Of a stretch of DNA of 64,000 bases, positions 46,239-54,535 are shown in pieces. The stretch's first letter is position 1, and the number at the start of each line of letters is the position of its first letter. The notes beneath the pieces were generated by a model. It did not search any database. It worked only from the letters and a program-made list of their open reading frames with translations, and was not told where the DNA came from. A program made the translations under genes and the position numbers. The DNA is from Variovorax sp. JS1663 (lineage in GTDB: Bacteria; Pseudomonadota; Gammaproteobacteria; Burkholderiales; Burkholderiaceae_C): contig NZ_LYMK01000001.1 in the NCBI RefSeq assembly GCF_002157355.1, positions 310,001 to 374,000 of the forward strand, in the 5' to 3' direction.

Positions 46239-47351
46239 ATGCGCACATTCATGACCACCACCACGAACACGACGACACCCAATGACCCGCGCATTCAGCG
46301 CGTCCTCAACGCTGCGCAGCAGCACGGCGAGAACGACGATCCCGACCACGAGGTGGGCGACCTGCAGGACGTTCTGCGCGCGGCCTGGTCTCTCTTGACG
46401 CTGGAGCAGCGAAACCAGGTCATGGCAGCCGCAGAAACCGTGGAAGTCCTGCGTGCCGGGGACGACTTCGTCGAGGTCGCGCAGTTGCGGGCCTACTTGA
46501 TGAACCAGAGCGGCGTCCACCGGGTCCAGATCGAAGTGATCCGCGATGGCGCTGGCGATGAGCCGACGGTGTCGTCGCTGAAGCTATTCGACGCGTCGGG
46601 CGACGAGCTCGACGCGGCCGAGAGCGACATCGATACGCATGAGCTGAGGATGGTGGCGAGGCGGCTCGACGCCGAGTTGCTGGGGGCCATGCCGCCCCAG
46701 TCCGTCGAACCGGCATGGGTCTCGACGCTCGACTGGGATCTCTTGAACGATGCCCTGACCCACTCGGTACGGATTGAAGGCATCGATCGAAACATTCAGC
46801 CCTTGCGATGGCGCGATGCATCCGCCGCCCTCGATCGTCATCTGCTTCCTGAGACTGGCGACGGCTGGCGCGAGGAGCGCGTGGTTGTCATGGAGCTGCA
46901 GCCGGCGCTCGGCCATGCGATGCCGCGCTGGGCGGAGCTCACTCTGAATAGCACCGCGTTAGAGCAGCTTCGGCAGGGTCAAGAGCTGACGCTGGGCACC
47001 TCCGCGTTGCCTGTCCGTGCCGGCGGGGCCGCCAAGGGGAAAGCGGCTTCGGCCCATTTCAGAGAACCACAACTCCTCATTCGCGATGCCGGCGAGAGTG
47101 TGCAACTGGCCGGCTTCAACGAAGAGGCCTGGCCAATGAACAGCGGCAAGGTTCCCTTGCGGCTCTTCCTGCAATGGGTCGACACCCGGCCGGCGGGCGA
47201 GACCCTGTTCGTCTCGGAGGAGGGCGAGCTTCTCAATTACGACCAGGACTTCAGACGGCACAGCCTCTGGGTTGATGAGTACCACAAGTCGATCGCGCCT
47301 GGCCTGGAAGAGCCAGAGACTGAATTCGACGGGGAGCGTCCCCGTGGCTAA
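46239..47351 (+). CDS. Cluster protein, hypothetical, tail GERPRG
   Basis: 370 residues from ATG at 46239 (MRTFMTTTTN); ATG at 46251 is an alternative. First gene of the plus-strand cluster, divergent from the helicase with a 90-nt AT-richer gap that must hold both promoters. Acidic, mixed alpha/beta: RIQRVLNAAQQHGENDDPDH, LTLEQRNQVMAAAETVEVL, later KVPLRLFLQWVDTRPAGETL. No known domain. It ends in EPETEFDGERPRG. The codons of this tail (CGT GGC TAA) contain the GTG start of the next gene, an 8-nt overlap. Confidence 0.7.
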   Translation: MRTFMTTTTNTTTPNDPRIQRVLNAAQQHGENDDPDHEVGDLQDVLRAAWSLLTLEQRNQVMAAAETVEVLRAGDDFVEVAQLRAYLMNQSGVHRVQIEVIRDGAGDEPTVSSLKLFDASGDELDAAESDIDTHELRMVARRLDAELLGAMPPQSVEPAWVSTLDWDLLNDALTHSVRIEGIDRNIQPLRWRDASAALDRHLLPETGDGWREERVVVMELQPALGHAMPRWAELTLNSTALEQLRQGQELTLGTSALPVRAGGAAKGKAASAHFREPQLLIRDAGESVQLAGFNEEAWPMNSGKVPLRLFLQWVDTRPAGETLFVSEEGELLNYDQDFRRHSLWVDEYHKSIAPGLEEPETEFDGERPRG

Positions 47352-47772
47352 GTCCTGGCAGGAAATCCAGGGCTCGCTGAAGGGCCAGCGCGCCGGCATG
47401 CGGCTCTTGCTCAAGCACGACGGCGTGGCGATGGTGATGTTTCGCTACAAGGGCGAGTACATCAGCGCCGAGCTTCTCAACGCGGCCGGCAATCCTGTTC
47501 GGGAGATCACCCAGAAGGAAGCGGACAACCTGCGTCACATCGCCGCGTCCCAGCTATCTGCGAATCCGGGTGGTGCCGAGCTGTGGCAGCGCTGCGCTGG
47601 GGTCCTGGAATGGCTCGTCGACGGCGACGTGACGATCGCGCACCGCAACTATCCCGGCAGCGAGCATGACCTGGTGATGGGCGAGGACCTCCGCGAACTC
47701 GCGGCCCGTGCATCCATGCCCGCAGAAGACCAACCCGAGCCCGAGGCTGAGCGCCCGCGCATGTACGCCTGA
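47344..47772 (+). CDS. Cluster protein, hypothetical, tail AERPRMYA
   Basis: 142 residues from GTG at 47344, inside the last codons of the preceding gene. Compact: SWQEIQGSLKGQRAGMRLLL, MVMFRYKGEYISAELLNAAG, WLVDGDVTIAHRNYPGSEHD. It looks like a small alpha/beta protein. It ends in DQPEPEAERPRMYA, the same acidic-Pro tail but with MYA in place of G. Translational coupling to the gene before is clear. Function unknown. Confidence 0.7.
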   Translation: MAKSWQEIQGSLKGQRAGMRLLLKHDGVAMVMFRYKGEYISAELLNAAGNPVREITQKEADNLRHIAASQLSANPGGAELWQRCAGVLEWLVDGDVTIAHRNYPGSEHDLVMGEDLRELAARASMPAEDQPEPEAERPRMYA

Positions 47773-47787
47773 GAGCGAGATCCCATC

Positions 47788-48357
47788 ATGAGCAACAACG
47801 ATTCCGCGCGCGACAGCGTGCTCAAAGCAACGCTGGCCGCCCTCGGCGAGTCGGCGCCCAAGCCCGGCACGCCTCGCTATGGCCACCTTCAGGTCCAGAT
47901 TGCGGTGCTGCTGGAGGATGGCAAGGACGACAACCCCCGGTTCCTCTCCGGCCAGGTGCGCGACGCGCTCATCGGCGCTATCGCCGCACACCGGCGCGAG
48001 GCGGACGACGTCGTGGACATCATCATGAACGGGCACCACGGCCTTGCCTATGCCAGCGACGAGCACGTCATCGAGGCCGCGTTGGACCTGACCTACGAGG
48101 ACATCCTCGCCGCTGGCCTCGAATCGCCCGTCCAGGCCGTCGGCTCCTTGAGCGTGAATATCCTGGAGTCGCTTTCGAGCCCGCAGTCCGTGGACATGGT
48201 GCTGCGAGGCTCCTTTGATCCCACGAATCCGGACCTCGGCCTGCTGGGAAGCCTCAACGCAGAGCTGACCCGGCGCGGCATGGCCAACCCGTTCGAGGCC
48301 GCGGTCGCCGAGGCGATCGCCGAGGAGCTTGGCAGGACGGAGGCGGCTCGTGGCTGA
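47788..48357 (+). CDS. Cluster paralogue family member 1, tail EAARG
   Basis: 189 residues from ATG at 47788. Almost the whole protein is the domain repeated in the genes at 49357, 52472 and 57720: LKATLAALGESAPKPGTPRY, QIAVLLEDGKDDNPRFLSGQVRDALIGAI, HHGLAYASDEHVIEAALDLTYEDIL. It ends ELGRTEAARG. The tail codons GGAGGCGGCTCGTGGCTGA hold both a ribosome site and the GTG start of the next gene. Helical, soluble, unknown function. Confidence 0.72.
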   Translation: MSNNDSARDSVLKATLAALGESAPKPGTPRYGHLQVQIAVLLEDGKDDNPRFLSGQVRDALIGAIAAHRREADDVVDIIMNGHHGLAYASDEHVIEAALDLTYEDILAAGLESPVQAVGSLSVNILESLSSPQSVDMVLRGSFDPTNPDLGLLGSLNAELTRRGMANPFEAAVAEAIAEELGRTEAARG

Positions 48358-49351
48358 TCCCGCAACCCAGATCGCCCATCTCAACAAGGCTGTCGAGTTC
48401 GCGCACTACCTTGCGAAGGGTGCGGAGCGCTTCATCGATGCGGTGAACGCCAGAGACGCCATCCTGGTTCGCATCGACGACGGTGAGGAGGTCGACGAGG
48501 ACCTCGAGGCAGCCCTGGCGCGCGCACAGGAGGCGGTCGGCGAGTTCGCCCAGGGGCTTCGCAGCGATATCTACGAGTTCAAGAAGCGGGCGGATCGCAT
48601 CGGCACTGTGGATGCCCAGGCCGCTGCCCCAGCTGCGCCCGCGCCATCCCCCACACCGGTTGGGCCTGCCGTTCCGAGCGAGCAGGCCGCCGCGCCGAGT
48701 TCCGCCCAACCAGGCAGTCTCGCCGAAGTGCCCGACTATCTGCCGGCGGCGCAGCGCGGTGCTGGCCTGGTCACCTACTGGCTCTGGTACGGCAAGGAAT
48801 GTGTGAGCACTGTGCGCATGCCTCCGGGCACCGGCGCTGTCGACGTGCGCAACGAGGCCGCGAAGGGCGCCGTGATCTTCTGCGACCGGGCGCGAGGCGA
48901 GACGCCAATCGAGCACACAACGAAGATCATGCATTCGACGGTGAAGGTCTATGACGACCGGCCGGCGCAGGAAACCATGCGCCGAGACCTACCGTTCGAG
49001 TTCCGCGGCTTGTTTCCGAACGAACTGCCGTTCCTGGAGCTCACGTTCCGCAGCGCCGAGCCCGAGAGCTTGGCCGACGTGCACGTGCGTGACATCGCCC
49101 TGGGCCTGCAGAACGTCGCCCTGGCTGAAGGCCTCGAAGTGAGCTTCAGGTCGAGGGAAGGCGCCCAGCGCCTGGTGCACATCGAGAGTGAGGAGCGCGA
49201 GGCCATCGGGCGCGTCGAGCTTGCTCTGAAGGCATACCTCGCCGAGCGCGGGGCTGAATTGGTATCGGAGTTCGGGGTTGGATACGTCCGCCTCGACCCC
49301 AACCAGGCCGAAGCCGAAGCCGAATCCGAAGCGGAGCGCCCGAAGGGCTGA
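48350..49351 (+). CDS. Cluster protein, hypothetical, tail AERPKG
   Basis: 333 residues from GTG at 48350, overlapping the preceding stop by 8 nt. The N-terminal 90 residues are helical (DPATQIAHLNKAVEFAHYLA, DEDLEAALARAQEAVGEFAQ), then an Ala/Pro linker, then a larger alpha/beta domain (PEYLPAAQRGAGLVTYWLWY-like start; ELPFLELTFRSAEPESLADV). It ends with a run of Glu/Ala (EAEAESEAERPKG). No known family. The length and two-domain build suggest an enzyme or scaffold. Confidence 0.7.
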   Translation: MADPATQIAHLNKAVEFAHYLAKGAERFIDAVNARDAILVRIDDGEEVDEDLEAALARAQEAVGEFAQGLRSDIYEFKKRADRIGTVDAQAAAPAAPAPSPTPVGPAVPSEQAAAPSSAQPGSLAEVPDYLPAAQRGAGLVTYWLWYGKECVSTVRMPPGTGAVDVRNEAAKGAVIFCDRARGETPIEHTTKIMHSTVKVYDDRPAQETMRRDLPFEFRGLFPNELPFLELTFRSAEPESLADVHVRDIALGLQNVALAEGLEVSFRSREGAQRLVHIESEEREAIGRVELALKAYLAERGAELVSEFGVGYVRLDPNQAEAEAESEAERPKG

Positions 49352-49356
49352 CCGAG

Positions 49357-50265
49357 ATGACTCAACCAATACCCAACTTTCTGGCTGGCACTGCGCTGGC
49401 TGAGGCACGCGCGGGACTGCGCGAAAAGCTGATCACCGCCGGTGTCGTCACTGTGCGCTTCATCAGTGAAGCGGCGAACGATGGTGGGTTCTGGGCATCG
49501 CAGGCCGTGCTGGCCAAGAGGGACGGAGCGGTCGAAGCGGACCCTTCCCTCAATGCGCTCGTCACGCGCGTGTTGTCGGCCCTGGTCGACGAGCGTGTAC
49601 CCGGCTGGAGCGCAGGAGATGGTGGCCGCAGCCAGATCGATTGGGCTGTCGAAGTGGATGCCATCGATCATCGGCACTACGACAACGTCAAGTTCGAGCG
49701 GCAGCGCGTCCTCGGCGCGGAAACCTCGGCCCACTCGTCGACGATCCTTGCGGACAACGCGGTCGCGGCGGTGCAGCTTGCCCTGGGCGGCGTGGCGCCC
49801 ACAGATCGGGCGACTATCCAACGCTTGCGCGACGGCCTCGTGGTTCTGGTCGACCGCACGCGCACGGACCAGGCCCGGTTCCTGACTGACGCGCAGCGAG
49901 AACTTCTTGTCGAGGGGATCGCTGGCACGCGGACCGTTCATGGCCATGAGCAAGAGTGGATCTCGGATGTCGTGCGACACGGCTATCACGGCTACGAGCA
50001 TGCGCCCGACGCTGAGCTGGTGCAGAAGCTCGCCACGGAATCGCTGGACGACGTCATCGAGGGCATCTGCGGCCCGCTGCACATCGTCGGAGGGAGCGAC
50101 CAGGAGCAGAGCAAGCGCCATTCGCTGATCGAGTTGTTCTCGATGCCTCAGAGCCGTGAGGCCCTTGAGGCTGTCGCCGAGACCTGGGGCGACGCAATGC
50201 TCCAGTCTCTTCCTGAGCCGGAAGAGGACGAGGAGGCTGTTGGCCTGGAGGCGCCCGCCGCATGA
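49357..50265 (+). CDS. Cluster paralogue family member 2, tail LEAPAA
   Basis: 302 residues from ATG at 49357, 5 nt after the preceding stop. Residues 1-115 are unique (IPNFLAGTALAEARAGLREK). From about residue 125 the shared cluster domain appears: AVAAVQLALGGVAPTDRATI, RTDQARFLTDAQRELLVEGI, HEQEWISDVVRHGYHGYEHA, LATESLDDVIEGI. It is most similar to the gene at 57720. The end is acidic (EPEEDEEAVGLEAPAA), so the tail lacks the terminal Arg-Gly. Function unknown. Confidence 0.7.
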   Translation: MTQPIPNFLAGTALAEARAGLREKLITAGVVTVRFISEAANDGGFWASQAVLAKRDGAVEADPSLNALVTRVLSALVDERVPGWSAGDGGRSQIDWAVEVDAIDHRHYDNVKFERQRVLGAETSAHSSTILADNAVAAVQLALGGVAPTDRATIQRLRDGLVVLVDRTRTDQARFLTDAQRELLVEGIAGTRTVHGHEQEWISDVVRHGYHGYEHAPDAELVQKLATESLDDVIEGICGPLHIVGGSDQEQSKRHSLIELFSMPQSREALEAVAETWGDAMLQSLPEPEEDEEAVGLEAPAA

Positions 50266-50329
50266 CCGTCCCAGCCATGACCGCACGCAACCGAAGCGCT
50301 TCGAAGCAGGCGCCCTCAACTGGAGAACC

Positions 50330-51025
50330 ATGCCCATCTTCGTCAAGGCCGTGCCCGGGAAGCCCTACGGCAATACGCCGCGTGTCTGCCTCCAGATCGA
50401 GAGCGGCTACCGAGCTGGCGAGCGCCTCGACCACCACTGGCTCAGCCGCTCGGAAGCAGAGAAGTGGGCACGCGAAACCGGCTACATGGTGCTTGATGCC
50501 GATGCCCGCGCGTCGACCGCACTGCTGGTGAACCTGTTCGAGACTTTCAGCGACTTCCAGTTCGAGGACCGCGAGATCAGCGGCGCCGACCTGGTGGACG
50601 ATCTCGGGGGCTGGCTGCGCAAGCACAAGGCTACCGTGGGGGGCATGGCCGCACCTGAAGCTGATCCCGGGTCCGAAGTGCTGAAGGAGCTTTTCCGGCT
50701 GTTCCGGCCTGTGCACAGCGGCGACGGCGACGTGAACGGCGGCGACCTGGTGAGCAACTTTGGCGAGTGGCTGCAGGACGTGCAGGAAAAGATGCCCGCC
50801 ATCACCGGGATGCCTTTCGTCCCGAAGGTTGCGAGACACCCGGATCGCTCGGAATACTGGAGCGAGGCAGGTGGCTGGGGCGACCTTGCGAGAGCGACGG
50901 CCTACTTCGTGAACGCTCCAGCCGGCCTCAAGCGAAACGTTTTTCGCGAATGGATAGCTCTGGAGCTCGCGGTCGAGCTGGAAGCTGATGCAGAGATCGA
51001 AGTCGACGCAGGCCCGCGGGGCTGA
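50330..51025 (+). CDS. Cluster protein with internal repeat, tail AGPRG
   Basis: 231 residues from ATG at 50330 (GGAG at 4 nt). A small N-terminal domain (VKAVPGKPYGNTPRVCLQIE) is followed by two copies of a 45-residue unit: VNLFETFSDFQFEDREISGADLVDDLGGWL and KELFRLFRPVHSGDGDVNGGDLVSNFGEWL, each with GADL/GGDL and a Trp-Leu end. The end is AEIEVDAGPRG. Unknown function; the duplicated helix-loop unit could bind a partner twice. Confidence 0.7.
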   Translation: MPIFVKAVPGKPYGNTPRVCLQIESGYRAGERLDHHWLSRSEAEKWARETGYMVLDADARASTALLVNLFETFSDFQFEDREISGADLVDDLGGWLRKHKATVGGMAAPEADPGSEVLKELFRLFRPVHSGDGDVNGGDLVSNFGEWLQDVQEKMPAITGMPFVPKVARHPDRSEYWSEAGGWGDLARATAYFVNAPAGLKRNVFREWIALELAVELEADAEIEVDAGPRG

Positions 51026-51037
51026 TCGGAGGAGGCC

Positions 51038-51442
51038 ATGCAAGCAAGCTTCGACCTCTTCGCCGAACCGGCGCCCATGCCGTCGGCGCGCGCCCACAAG
51101 GCCCGGCATCCTACGGTCGCGACAGCCTTTTCGCACCCGTACGGCGCGCCGAAGACCCGCGTGCAGTTGCGCGTAGAGCTCCTGGCCGCCAACGTGGCCA
51201 CGGTGAAGTTCGATGCGGAAGCCGGCGAACTCACCCGCATCTCCCAGTTCCAGCCCGCTGGGAACCAATGCATCGGTGTCTATCCGGGGCCGCTCGTGGC
51301 CATCGGGCAGGCCATGCTGCAGGATCTGCCATTCGGCTCCGGCCTGGTCGAATGGGACGTTGCCAGCGATCAGCCCAGGTACGTCTCAGCGCCAGCAGCT
51401 GAAGCCGAGTCGGACGGCGACGCCGAAAGGCCCCGGGCATGA
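51038..51442 (+). CDS. Cluster protein, hypothetical, tail AERPRA
   Basis: 134 residues from ATG at 51038 with a strong GGAGGAGG site. Residues 1-45 are Ala/Pro/His-rich, then beta-rich: TRVQLRVELLAANVATVKFD, GNQCIGVYPGPLVAIGQAML. It ends SDGDAERPRA, and the ATG of the next gene overlaps the stop (ATGA). No known domain. Confidence 0.68.
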   Translation: MQASFDLFAEPAPMPSARAHKARHPTVATAFSHPYGAPKTRVQLRVELLAANVATVKFDAEAGELTRISQFQPAGNQCIGVYPGPLVAIGQAMLQDLPFGSGLVEWDVASDQPRYVSAPAAEAESDGDAERPRA

Positions 51443-51861
51443 TCAACGTTCGGACACCGCAAGAGGTAGAGGCGCTTCGCCTGCGCCTGGAGCAATCCGG
51501 CATCGGCCGGACGAACCCCCGCGCGCACAGCGCAATCCGGGACTTCGAGGATGGCCTCGATCTGGAGGAATCGGCAGCCCGGGCGGTTCGCCATGAAGCG
51601 GCTGCGCGCGAAATGTGGATCTCCAACGCACTCGATCCTTGGGCGAAGCGGCACGGCCTGACGCGTGCCCAGGCGCTGTCCGTTGCCTTCGACGACTCGG
51701 CCTTCAACCCGGCCAACCCGCAGCGCGACCAGGTCACGCTGAAGGACCTGCACGGGTGGAGCGGGCAGGAGCACGGCTTCGCCGCCTACCTCATGGGAGA
51801 AGGGCGGGTCGAGGTCGCGGACGAGGTCGACAACGAGGCCGCCCCGCGCCCGGCAGGTTAG
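51439..51861 (+). CDS. Cluster protein, hypothetical, tail APRPAG
   Basis: 140 residues from ATG at 51439, coupled to the preceding gene. Helical: VRTPQEVEALRLRLEQSGIG, SAARAVRHEAAAREMWISNA, then KRHGLTRAQALSVAFDDSAF. It ends DEVDNEAAPRPAG. The sequence shows no transmembrane part and no known motif. Confidence 0.66.
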   Translation: MINVRTPQEVEALRLRLEQSGIGRTNPRAHSAIRDFEDGLDLEESAARAVRHEAAAREMWISNALDPWAKRHGLTRAQALSVAFDDSAFNPANPQRDQVTLKDLHGWSGQEHGFAAYLMGEGRVEVADEVDNEAAPRPAG

Positions 51862-51973
51862 CCAGCAGCCCGCAAAAATCGCACGCTCTTTGCCTTGGAT
51901 GTCTGAGAATTGCCCGTAGCAATATCCCTTCGCGAGGCGATAAGCACCGTCGATACGACGTCCATACTGACAC

Positions 51974-52438
51974 ATGAACAGCGACCAGTACAAGATCTTC
52001 GAAGTAGCGGCCAAGCCGGCCATCGAGAGCGCGATGGAATCTCTCAACGCCCAGCTGAAGGTGCGAGGGCTTCGTTGCGGCCGCCTCGTCGAGATCGACC
52101 ATGATGTGGAGCGCGGCGTCGGCTTCTCGGTCCACTACGGTGACCTGGATGGGGCAGTGAACGTGGAGATGCTCCTGACCGACGGCGACGAACGTGCCTT
52201 CACCAAGGAGCCACGCGAGCCGGCCTGCGGCCTGCTGCTGAGCGTGATTGGTCCCGACGGCACCTTCCTCGGCGAATGGGCTCCCTACAACTACACCCCC
52301 GATGTCGGGACCGCCGACCCGCAGGAGATCGTGCGCCGCGTAGGCCTGATGAGCCCGCCGGATCTTGCAGAGAGCATTCACGGCCGCATCGCCGACTGGA
52401 CGAACAGTCGGGTCGAAGCCGAAGCGCCTCACTGCTGA
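51974..52438 (+). CDS. Cluster protein, hypothetical, tail EAEAPHC
   Basis: 154 residues from ATG at 51974. A small alpha/beta protein: YKIFEVAAKPAIESAMESLN, GFSVHYGDLDGAVNVEMLLT, GLLLSVIGPDGTFLGEWAPY. It follows a 112-nt gap with AT-richer sequence that may hold an internal promoter. It ends VEAEAPHC, only a weak form of the cluster tail. Unknown function. Confidence 0.65.
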   Translation: MNSDQYKIFEVAAKPAIESAMESLNAQLKVRGLRCGRLVEIDHDVERGVGFSVHYGDLDGAVNVEMLLTDGDERAFTKEPREPACGLLLSVIGPDGTFLGEWAPYNYTPDVGTADPQEIVRRVGLMSPPDLAESIHGRIADWTNSRVEAEAPHC

Positions 52439-52471
52439 TGGCCGCGCGTCCCACCTGAAGAAGGAGCCACC

Positions 52472-53488
52472 GTGCCCGCACCCATCATTCCCGAGGTCCC
52501 CGTTACGCCTTGGACCCTGTACCCAACCATCGCCGACATCCCTGCGAAGGGATTCAAGCGCATCGAGGTCGAGGCGGTAGCGATCGAGAAGGATCACGGC
52601 GGCAAGGTGTTCTGCACCCGCCTCGTGTTTTCGCCCGAGGACGGCCCCCTCAAAATGTGCTCCATTTTTCTGCGCGAGGAAGGCGGCGGCGCGGTGTGCA
52701 TCGCCGACATGCCGACCAAGGAAGAGGCGATCGCCTACGCCAGGGAGGTGGCGCAGGCCCGGCGGTGGCCAGTGAACGGTTCGATCTGGGACCTGCGAAT
52801 TTGCGAGGTCCCGGGCAAAGGCTTTGTCGCCGATCCCCGGGAGCCGGAGCCCTTCACGCTGAATCCTGCCAGGGCGGCGCTCTATCACCAAACCATCGCC
52901 AAGCCGGACCTCTTCGCCGGCGGCCCCGCCGAGTACGGCCGGTGGATCGCCTTCGCAGACGCCAAGAACCATGCCGTGGACCGCGCGGCGGAGAAGGCTG
53001 CACTGCTTGAGCGCGTGTTCAACGCGGCGCTTGCAGCCATGGGGGCCAGCGCACCTCCGGCGGGCACCCTCGAAGCGACCCGTATGCGAGAGATGCTCAA
53101 GGACGTGGTGGAGGCGAATCGGACGGACCGCCTGGTGATCTTCGACGAAGTGCAGCGAGAGGTCCTCCACGAGACTTTCGCCGAAGGCCGGTTCGAGCTG
53201 GCTGGTCATGAGTCGGACGAGGAGCTTTGCGGCCTCATCCTGTCAGCATCGCCCGACGATTTGTTCGACAACATGGATACAGATTTCGAGCACGGCCTGC
53301 TCGAGGCGTTCGCGAGCGAGGCAGGCGTAGCGGCGATCGAGGCCGCCACCGCGGCATGCCCCCAGGTTCTGAGCGCCGCAATGCTCCCGGCGATTCAGCG
53401 TCGCCTCCAGCAGCACGGGATCGACAGCCCCTTTTCCCACCTTTTCGCAGAGGCGGGGCGCGACGATGCGCAGGTCCCGCGCGGGTAG
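52472..53488 (+). CDS. Cluster paralogue family member 3, tail QVPRG
   Basis: 338 residues from GTG at 52472 with GGAG at 5 nt. Residues 1-160 are a separate alpha/beta domain (TIADIPAKGFKRIEVEAVAI; EEAIAYAREVAQARRWPVNG). From about 180 the shared cluster domain starts: RVFNAALAAMGASAPPAGTL, NRTDRLVIFDEVQREVLHE and SDEELCGLILSASPDDLFDN. This copy is the most diverged. The end is GRDDAQVPRG. Unknown function. Confidence 0.68.
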   Translation: MPAPIIPEVPVTPWTLYPTIADIPAKGFKRIEVEAVAIEKDHGGKVFCTRLVFSPEDGPLKMCSIFLREEGGGAVCIADMPTKEEAIAYAREVAQARRWPVNGSIWDLRICEVPGKGFVADPREPEPFTLNPARAALYHQTIAKPDLFAGGPAEYGRWIAFADAKNHAVDRAAEKAALLERVFNAALAAMGASAPPAGTLEATRMREMLKDVVEANRTDRLVIFDEVQREVLHETFAEGRFELAGHESDEELCGLILSASPDDLFDNMDTDFEHGLLEAFASEAGVAAIEAATAACPQVLSAAMLPAIQRRLQQHGIDSPFSHLFAEAGRDDAQVPRG

Positions 53489-53516
53489 GTATTCAAGAGG
53501 ACAGCACGTCAGCAAC

Positions 53517-53954
53517 ATGATGCAGGTATTCCATTGCAAGGTGAGCCGGGCGGGCCAGTTGAACCCTGGCGTGGTCGACATGCACGCGCGCATCGCGTTC
53601 CGTGTCGAACGTCAGGCGCTCGCGGAGATCTTCAGCGAGGAAGCCAAGTGGCGCGACCTCGGGCTGTCGTTCGAGCTGGTTGCCGAGGTGGAGGGCGACG
53701 ATCTTGAGCGGGCCTTCTCCGCGACGAACCACATTGACCGAGACTGGTCCGACAACCCCGATGTCGAGGTCAAGACGACCAACCCGCGCCGCAGCACGTC
53801 CGTCGGCGACCTGGTTGTGCGCGATGGGACCACGTTCATCGTGGACAAGTTCGGCTTCAGCGAGATCCAGCGGGAGATGCCTGCCGAGGCGTTTGTGCCC
53901 GAGCCCCAACCCGAGCTTGAATCCGTTGCCGCCGAGCAGGCGCCCCGCGGCTGA
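53517..53954 (+). CDS. Cluster protein, hypothetical, tail EQAPRG
   Basis: 145 residues from ATG at 53517. Beta-rich: MQVFHCKVSRAGQLNPGVVD, AFRVERQALAEIFSEEAKWR, then TSVGDLVVRDGTTFIVDKFG, which looks like a small barrel with a conserved-looking DLVV-DG turn, as in DUF-type phage proteins. It ends in a Pro/Glu-rich run, PEPQPELESVAAEQAPRG. Function not recognised. Confidence 0.66.
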   Translation: MMQVFHCKVSRAGQLNPGVVDMHARIAFRVERQALAEIFSEEAKWRDLGLSFELVAEVEGDDLERAFSATNHIDRDWSDNPDVEVKTTNPRRSTSVGDLVVRDGTTFIVDKFGFSEIQREMPAEAFVPEPQPELESVAAEQAPRG

Positions 53955-53987
53955 AGAGCCCTCGCGTTCCGCGGCACCCATGTACCC

Positions 53988-54344
53988 GTGCCGTTTGGCG
54001 CTTTGAAAGACCTAGTGCGCGTCATGCACATGCGTGACAAGGAGACCCGCCACCAGTTCCCGGCTCCGGTGGTGACCCACGGTTGGCTCTTGATGGGCGA
54101 ACGCGGCAACATCCTCCATGAGCGTGTGCTCGACAATTCGGAGCTCGGCCTCAAGATGATGGCGCGCGCCCGGACGGACCTGACGTTCCAGCGCTTCGAG
54201 TGCCGGGACCTGCTGAAGATCTCGGGCGGCAAGGTGCTCTTCGTCGACGACGAGGTTCGCAGGATCGCCGACTCCATGCGCCAGAATGACCAGGTGCCCG
54301 AGGACGAAGCGGAGGCCACAGCCGAGGCGGCGCCGCGCGGCTAA
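53988..54344 (+). CDS. Cluster protein, hypothetical, tail AEAAPRG
   Basis: 118 residues from GTG at 53988. It contains VTHGWLLMGERGNILHERVLDNSELGLKMM-type alternating strands and helices; that block is spread over residues 30-60. The end EDEAEATAEAAPRG again has the acidic-Ala tail. It is the last gene before a 190-nt gap. Family unknown. Confidence 0.62.
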   Translation: MPFGALKDLVRVMHMRDKETRHQFPAPVVTHGWLLMGERGNILHERVLDNSELGLKMMARARTDLTFQRFECRDLLKISGGKVLFVDDEVRRIADSMRQNDQVPEDEAEATAEAAPRG

Positions 54345-54535
54345 GTACCTGATTCATAATGGTTTTCACCATGAATCGACGAAGCGCACATTTGCAGTGA
54401 AAACCCAACGTCTCCTCGAGTTGATGCGGCAAGGATCTCATGCACGTGGACTTGGTGGAGGCCCTCGTCCACTCCATGCGCCTCATCATGTGTCCGGCGG
54501 CCCCGCCCAGCCGCCGATCAATCCATCAAGCTGAA

